Assembly (NCBI GenBank): GCA_900547805.1
Contig: URIE01000056.1
Coordinates: 1 to 10,815, forward strand
Source: an uncultured Collinsella sp.
GTDB taxonomy: Bacteria; Actinomycetota; Coriobacteriia; Coriobacteriales; Coriobacteriaceae
Length of the DNA: 10,815 nt
Direction: 5' to 3'
In this document: positions 6,988 to 10,815 of the stretch, piece by piece
Numbering within the stretch: position 1 is the stretch's first letter
Layout of the letters: every line of letters starts with the position of its first letter
Program-made: the position numbers and the translations under genes
The notes under the pieces: model-generated
Database searches by the model: none
What the model was told of the DNA's origin: nothing
What the model saw: the letters and a program-made list of their open reading frames with translations, nothing else

Positions 6988-7030
6988 GGGAGGCACTTGA
7001 GTTTTAGGATTCAAGGGTCTCCCTCTTTTT
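6988..7030 (+). terminator. Intrinsic terminator or attenuator after rpmA
   Basis: Bases 6988-7001 pair with 7010-7023: 13 pairs including two G-T wobbles, with one A/G mismatch at 6995/7016 and an eight-base loop (7002-7009). The base of the stem is GGGAG/CTCCC, followed directly by TCTTTTT (7024-7030). It would end the rplU-rpmA transcript. The obgE Shine-Dalgarno site begins only three bases later, and I find no good promoter between, so partial read-through into obgE seems likely. Confidence 0.72.
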
Positions 7031-7032
7031 GT

Positions 7033-7038
7033 AGGAGG
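7033..7038 (+). promoter_or_regulatory. Shine-Dalgarno site of obgE, supporting a TTG start
   Basis: A full AGGAGG lies eight bases before the TTG at 7047. The next residues (FTDISRINVCGGDGGAG) align with the normal Obg N-terminus, so no longer or shorter start is needed. The site lies directly behind the terminator T-run. Confidence 0.8.
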
Positions 7039-7046
7039 CGATTCTG

Positions 7047-8513
7047 TTGTCACAGTTCACCGATATCAGCCGCATTAACGTGTGCGGCGGCGACGGCGGA
7101 GCCGGATGCATGTCGTTTAGGCGCGAGGCATTTGTCCCCAAGGGCGGCCCCGATGGCGGCGACGGCGGTCGTGGCGGCAATGTCGTCATCCAGGCCGATG
7201 CTCAGCTGTCTTCGTTGATCGATTACCGCTTTAAGCATCACTTTCGCGCCGAGCGCGGCACGCATGGGCAGGGTGCCCGTCGTAACGGTAAAAGCGGCGA
7301 GGACCTGATCCTGAAGGTTCCCATGGGTACCGTGGTACGCGAGCTCGACCCCGAGACGCAGACCCCGATGTTCGAGATTGCCGACTTGGTGCATGATGGC
7401 GAGCGCGTCGTTGTGGCGCCCGGCGGTGCCGGCGGCCTGGGCAACACGCACTTTGTGACGTCGGTGCGCCGCGCGCCCGCATTCGCCCAGCTGGGCGAGC
7501 CGGCCGAGGAGCACTGGATTGAGCTCGAGATGAAGCTCATGGCCGATGCCGCGCTCGTGGGCTTCCCCTCGGTGGGTAAGTCATCGCTCATCGCGCGCAT
7601 GAGTGCCGCCCGCCCCAAGATCGCCGACTACCCGTTTACCACGCTCGTGCCGAATCTCGGCATGGTGCGTGCCGGCGAATATTCTTACGTCGTTGCCGAC
7701 GTTCCCGGTTTGATCGAGGGCGCGAGCGAGGGCAAGGGCCTGGGTCACCAGTTCCTGCGCCACATTGAGCGTACGGCCCTGATCATGCATGTCGTCGACA
7801 TGACGGGCGGTTTTGAGGATCGCGATCCGGTCGAGGACTATCGCATCATCAACCGTGAGCTCGAGCAGTATGGCGCCGAGCTTTCGGTGCGCCCGCAGAT
7901 CGTTGTCGCCAACAAGTGCGATGCGCCGGGCACGGCCGACAAGATTTCCGACCTTAAGCGTGCGGCGCTCGACGATGGCCATATGTTCTTTGCTGTGTCT
8001 GCCGTGACGGGTGCCGGTCTTAACACGCTGATGCTTGCCGTGGGCGAGCAGGTGGCTAAGCTTCGCGCCGAGCTGGCGGTCTCTGATGAGCCGGTCGATC
8101 TGCGCGACGAGGAGTGGGAGCGCCGCCGTCTGCAGCGCGAGAAGCGTTTCCGCATTGTCCAGGAAGAGCCCGGCGCCTTCCGTGTGATTGGTCGCGCGAT
8201 TGAGCGCATGGTCATCCAGACCGACTGGGAAAACGAGGAAGCTGTCATCTACCTGCAGCATAAGTTTGCGCGCATGGGTGTCGACGATGCGCTCGAGAAG
8301 GCCGGCTGCCGTGCGGGCGACGAGGTCCGCATTTGCCAGCGCGCCTTTGACTTTGAGGGCGCCGAGGACTTCTCGGAGTACGAGGAGCTCGAGGACGCTG
8401 GCGAGGACGTTGCCGTTGAGGCCCTTGACGTGGCCGATGCTCCGGATGAGGGCGTCGAGGTTGTCGATGCGGCGGATGCCGCGGACGATGCCGAGACCTC
8501 GGAGGGCGAGTAA
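7047..8513 (+). CDS. obgE: Obg family GTPase, ribosome assembly
   Basis: GTPase that acts in late 50S assembly and in growth control, and in other bacteria responds to ppGpp. The 488 residues show three parts. The Gly-rich Obg fold comes first (1 to about 160, with SFRREAFVPKGGPDGGDGG). The G domain has a P-loop GFPSVGKSS (172-180), DVPG (218-221) followed by LIEGASEGKGLG, NKCD (289-292) and SAV (318-320). The C-terminal OCT domain (about 355-430) contains FRVIGRAIERMVIQTDWENE. A strongly acidic tail follows (about 430-488, rich in Asp, Glu and Ala), of the kind found in several Obg proteins but variable in length. Translation starts at TTG 7047 behind AGGAGG. The gene follows rplU-rpmA, its standard place in bacteria, but across a terminator-like hairpin. 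The nadD gene begins three bases after its stop. Confidence 0.96.
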   Translation: MSQFTDISRINVCGGDGGAGCMSFRREAFVPKGGPDGGDGGRGGNVVIQADAQLSSLIDYRFKHHFRAERGTHGQGARRNGKSGEDLILKVPMGTVVRELDPETQTPMFEIADLVHDGERVVVAPGGAGGLGNTHFVTSVRRAPAFAQLGEPAEEHWIELEMKLMADAALVGFPSVGKSSLIARMSAARPKIADYPFTTLVPNLGMVRAGEYSYVVADVPGLIEGASEGKGLGHQFLRHIERTALIMHVVDMTGGFEDRDPVEDYRIINRELEQYGAELSVRPQIVVANKCDAPGTADKISDLKRAALDDGHMFFAVSAVTGAGLNTLMLAVGEQVAKLRAELAVSDEPVDLRDEEWERRRLQREKRFRIVQEEPGAFRVIGRAIERMVIQTDWENEEAVIYLQHKFARMGVDDALEKAGCRAGDEVRICQRAFDFEGAEDFSEYEELEDAGEDVAVEALDVADAPDEGVEVVDAADAADDAETSEGE

Positions 8514-8516
8514 GCC

Positions 8517-9194
8517 ATGTCGCTGCGCGGTGGAATCGGTTTGCCCGAGCTGCCCATAAAAGAGGGCAAAGAGTTTCGGCTTGGCATTATGGGCGGCACC
8601 TTCGACCCGATTCATTACGGGCACTTGGTGACTGCCGAGCAGGCGCGCGAGTCGCTCGACTTGGACGCTGTGCTCTTTATGCCGGCCGGCTCTCCTGCCT
8701 TTAAACTCGACAAACCGGTGACGCCTGCTGAGGACCGTTATGCCATGACGGTTCTCGCCACCGCCGCGAATCCGGCGTTTTTGGCGAGCCGTTTCGAGAT
8801 CGACCGTCCGGGCGTGACCTATACTGCCGATACGCTTCATGCCCTTCGCGACTTTTACCCGCCGCAGGTAAAGCTCTACTTTATTACGGGCGCCGATGCG
8901 ATTATCGATATTGTGACCTGGCATGATGCCGAACGAATCGCTGAGCTTGCTACCTTTATTGCGGCGACGCGACCGGGCTTTGATATCGATACGGCGCGTG
9001 CCCGAATCAAAGAGTCGGGGCTGCCGTTCGATGTGCGCTATATTCAGATTCCGGCGCTGGCGATCAGCTCGACGAACATTCGTAAGCGAGTTGCCCGCGG
9101 CATGAGCGTGCGCTATCTTACGAGCGAGTCTGTGCTCGGCTACATTCGCAAGCGCAGTTTGTATGTCGATCTGGGTCAAGAAGATTTTGAGTGA
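8517..9194 (+). CDS. nadD: Nicotinate-nucleotide adenylyltransferase
   Basis: Cytosolic enzyme that joins nicotinate mononucleotide and ATP into deamido-NAD plus pyrophosphate, the last step but one of NAD synthesis. The nucleotidyltransferase motif is GGTFDPIHYGH (residues 26-36), with the two catalytic-site histidines H33 and H36. The second signature is ISSTNIR (183-189). FITGADAIIDIVTWHDAE matches the NadD substrate region. Before the first strand (RLGIMGG) lie about 20 extra residues not usual in the family. The ATG at 8517 has GGAGGG ten bases before it, inside the end of obgE; a TTG at 8541 would give a shorter protein and cannot be excluded. The stop TGA overlaps the next gene as TGATG. 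Confidence 0.94.
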   Translation: MSLRGGIGLPELPIKEGKEFRLGIMGGTFDPIHYGHLVTAEQARESLDLDAVLFMPAGSPAFKLDKPVTPAEDRYAMTVLATAANPAFLASRFEIDRPGVTYTADTLHALRDFYPPQVKLYFITGADAIIDIVTWHDAERIAELATFIAATRPGFDIDTARARIKESGLPFDVRYIQIPALAISSTNIRKRVARGMSVRYLTSESVLGYIRKRSLYVDLGQEDFE

Positions 9195-9814
9195 TGGGGG
9201 CTACGTTGTCGGTAGAGGATCAGTTTGAGGGCGATGAGCGCGCGCTGCTCAAGCGCATTCAAGAGCTGCTCGATGTTCGCATGAAAGATAAGCGCAAGCG
9301 CTATGTGCATTCGCTGGGTGTTGCCGAGACCGCACTTCATCTGGCCGAGGTCTACGGCGTTGACCGCTTTGATGCCGCTGCCGCCGGCTTAATTCACGAC
9401 TGGGACAAGGTGCTTTCCGATGACGAGCTCGTGGCCCGCGCGCTTCACTATGGCATCAAGGTTGCCGGCTCTCCTTCCGCCGCGACGCCGCTTTTGCATG
9501 GCCCTGTTGCCGCCTATGAGCTTCCGCAGCTTTTTCCCGAGCTGTCACCGGCCGTTTTCCAGGCTGTCGACCGTCACACCGTGGGTGCCTGCGACATGAC
9601 GCCGCTCGATATGGTGGTCTTTGTGGCAGATGCCATCGAGCCCAACCGCCACGGCGACTATGCCCATGCGCTGCGCAAGATGGTGGGGAAGTCCTCGCTC
9701 GACGAGTTGTTCTTCTCCTGTTTTGCGCAGGGTCTGGTCTATGTGATCCAGTCCGGGCGCTATCTTTATCCCACGGCTATTACGATTTACAACCATTACG
9801 CCCAGCTGCGCTAG
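9194..9814 (+). CDS. yqeK: HD-domain phosphohydrolase, YqeK-type Ap4A hydrolase
   Basis: YqeK proteins are symmetrical diadenosine tetraphosphatases that split Ap4A into two ADP, using a metal pair held by an HD domain. With the ATG at 9194 the protein has 206 residues. Likely metal ligands are H39 (RYVHSLGVAETA), H68-D69 (LIHDWDK), H102 (LLHGPVAAYE), H128 (DRHTVG) and D146 (FVADAIEPNR); all are present, so it should be active. Start choice is open: ATG 9194 shares its A with the nadD stop (TGATG), GTG 9191 adds one residue, and TTG 9206 has a G-run before it. It lies between nadD and rsfS, the common arrangement in Gram-positive bacteria. The assignment to Ap4A cleavage rests on family knowledge. 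Confidence 0.9.
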   Translation: MGATLSVEDQFEGDERALLKRIQELLDVRMKDKRKRYVHSLGVAETALHLAEVYGVDRFDAAAAGLIHDWDKVLSDDELVARALHYGIKVAGSPSAATPLLHGPVAAYELPQLFPELSPAVFQAVDRHTVGACDMTPLDMVVFVADAIEPNRHGDYAHALRKMVGKSSLDELFFSCFAQGLVYVIQSGRYLYPTAITIYNHYAQLR

Positions 9815-9841
9815 CTCGGGCTGTCTAGAAAGAGGTATTCC

Positions 9842-10297
9842 ATGGCCGACGAGACCATGACTGACGAGCAGATTCTTGAAGGTGTGGAGCACAAGAGTTT
9901 CGTTGCCACGTCCGACCGCACCGCCGCCTCGCTGTCCGCGAGCGGTGTCGCCGCCGAGGATGTCGCCCGCGCCGCCGCGCAGGCCGCCTACGACAAGAAG
10001 GGCGAGGACGTGCAGGTGCTCAACCTGACCGAGCTTTCCGACGTGTGCGACTACTTTGTGCTTGCCACCGGTACCAACAACCGCCAGGTCGATTCGATCG
10101 TCGACGAGATCGAGGAGAAGGTCGCCGAGGCTTGCGGCGAGCATCCGTTCTCCATCGAGGGCCGCGAGCAGAAGACCTGGATGCTCATGGACTACGGCTC
10201 GGTTGTCGTCCACGTCTTCACTCCCGAAGCCCGCGACTTCTACCGCCTAGAAAAGCTCTGGGGTGACGCCCCCCAGCTTCCCCTCGACCTCCTCTAG
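9842..10297 (+). CDS. rsfS: Ribosome silencing factor RsfS
   Basis: Binds L14 on the 50S subunit and blocks joining with 30S, lowering translation in starvation. The core (about 39-142 of 151 residues) is typical: DKKGEDVQVLNLTELSDVCD (51-70), YFVLATGTNNRQVDSI (71-86), KTWMLMDYGSVVVHVF (111-126) and ARDFYRLEKLW (130-140). Ahead of it are about 38 extra residues, acidic then Ser/Ala-rich, that the family does not normally have and that look flexible. The ATG at 9842 is backed by AAAGAGG (9829-9835), so the extension is probably translated. It is the last gene of the block and is followed by a strong terminator. Confidence 0.95.
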   Translation: MADETMTDEQILEGVEHKSFVATSDRTAASLSASGVAAEDVARAAAQAAYDKKGEDVQVLNLTELSDVCDYFVLATGTNNRQVDSIVDEIEEKVAEACGEHPFSIEGREQKTWMLMDYGSVVVHVFTPEARDFYRLEKLWGDAPQLPLDLL

Positions 10298-10343
10298 GAC
10301 CTTATTTGGGCTGGGGCTTCTCTAGAGCTACACTCTGTCGTTT

Positions 10344-10385
10344 GCCGGGCAGTTGCACTACCTGCAGCTGCCCGGCTTTCTTTTT
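10344..10385 (+). terminator. Strong intrinsic terminator after rsfS
   Basis: Bases 10344-10357 pair without mismatch to 10363-10376 (14 pairs, one G-T wobble), with the loop CTACC, followed by TTTCTTTTT (10377-10385). The stem foot is the GC-rich GCCGGGCAG/CTGCCCGGC. The T-run occurs only in the + direction, so it ends the obgE-nadD-yqeK-rsfS transcript and not the convergent polymerase gene. Confidence 0.93.
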
Positions 10386-10397
10386 GCCTAAAGGCGG

Positions 10398-10815
10398 TTA
10401 ATCGTTGAAACGGGATTGTCGGCCGAAGGATAGGGCGGTGTCGCCGAACTTGTCTCGGACGGCGTCGATGGCGACGAAGAGGTCGCGGCGGTCGCTGGAT
10501 TGTGCTCCGCGGTCGTCGATCTCGCAGAACAAGTCGGTTTGGATACCGCCCTGATGGTCAAAGTCGCTCATGCCAATGCCCGCCAGGCGCACATGCATGC
10601 CTTCCTGCCAGATGTTGTCGAGCAGCTCGAGCGCTACGGCCACAAAGATATTCTCGTCGTCGGTGGGGTGGGGCAAGCGGCGCTGTGCCGTGCGTCCGTT
10701 GCCATACGAATACTTGAGCTTGAGCGTCACCGTGGCGCCCGTTAGTCCCTGACGACGCAGGCGGCGTCCCACTGACTCTCCCAACAGCGCAATCGCCGCT
10801 TCGATGTCCCTACGC
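10398..10815 (-). CDS. dinB: Y-family DNA polymerase (DinB/Pol IV-like), C-terminal part
   Basis: Error-prone translesion DNA polymerase. Only the last 139 or so residues are inside; the palm and fingers with the catalytic acidic residues lie beyond the right edge. The visible frame reads in from the edge (RRDIEAAIALLGESVGRRLR), so the TTG at 10784 is not the real start. The little-finger domain is recognised by GATVTLKLKYSYGNGRTAQR, PHPTDDENIFVAVALELL and VRLAGIGMSDF. QTDLF (10527-10541) fits the sliding-clamp binding motif QxxLF. It is followed by 42 residues with AIDAVRDKFGDTA, a tail seen in several Gram-positive Y-family polymerases. The gene converges on rsfS; its stop (10398-10400) lies 12 bases past the T-run of that terminator. 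I see no clear terminator for this strand. Confidence 0.87.
   Translation of the reverse strand, partial: RRDIEAAIALLGESVGRRLRRQGLTGATVTLKLKYSYGNGRTAQRRLPHPTDDENIFVAVALELLDNIWQEGMHVRLAGIGMSDFDHQGGIQTDLFCEIDDRGAQSSDRRDLFVAIDAVRDKFGDTALSFGRQSRFND

Noticed and set aside
6979..6988. Perfect ten-base palindrome CACATATGTG after rpmA, considered as an operator
   Set aside because: It is short and AT-rich, overlaps the base of the terminator stem, and no promoter lies beside it. Chance is the simpler explanation.
7581..9179. Open frame of 532 codons on the - strand opposite obgE and nadD
   Set aside because: It spans two well-identified + strand genes and their junction, has an Arg/His/Ala-heavy composition and no recognisable motif. 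Long antisense frames are common in such GC-rich genes.
10386..10395. GCCTAAAGGC as a terminator for the - strand polymerase gene
   Set aside because: The stem would be only three to four pairs, and no T-run follows in the - direction.

Overview
The window is a compact, GC-rich stretch of ordinary bacterial chromosome. It has ten genes on the + strand and the end of one gene on the - strand. It contains no mobile element, CRISPR array, rRNA or tRNA that I can recognise. The codon style, the gene order and the protein sequences suggest a member of Actinobacteriota, class Coriobacteriia, most likely Collinsella or a close relative. That assignment is recognition from memory, not a database result.

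Left block (1-6229): the 3' part of a penicillin-binding protein 2 gene (mrdA), rodA, a DUF697-like membrane-associated protein of unknown function, a large radical SAM protein with a B12-binding-like N-terminal region (TIGR03960 type), and its usual partner, a DUF2344 protein (TIGR03936 type). Gaps are 4 to 18 bases or overlapping, and two stop codons lie inside the next gene's Shine-Dalgarno site. The block therefore looks like one translationally coupled operon whose promoter lies left of the window. RodA polymerises glycan and PBP2 cross-links it for side-wall growth. The role of the last three genes is unknown.

Middle block (6226-7030): a strong sigma70-type promoter whose -35 hexamer overlaps the DUF2344 stop codon drives rplU (L21) and rpmA (L27). 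A good intrinsic terminator or attenuator follows rpmA.

Right block (7033-10385): obgE, nadD, yqeK and rsfS. They encode a ribosome-assembly GTPase, the NAD adenylyltransferase, an HD-domain Ap4A hydrolase and the ribosome silencing factor. I see no clear promoter of its own before obgE, so read-through of the terminator after rpmA may feed this block. A perfect-stem intrinsic terminator ends it.

Right edge (10398-10815, - strand): the C-terminal part of a Y-family DNA polymerase, convergent with rsfS.

Most of the window is conserved housekeeping. The points worth a second look are the DUF697-like protein in a cell-shape operon, the uncharacterised radical SAM/DUF2344 pair with its C-terminal cysteine cluster, the attenuator between rpmA and obgE, and the absence of RNase E/G and Prp genes from their usual places beside rplU.
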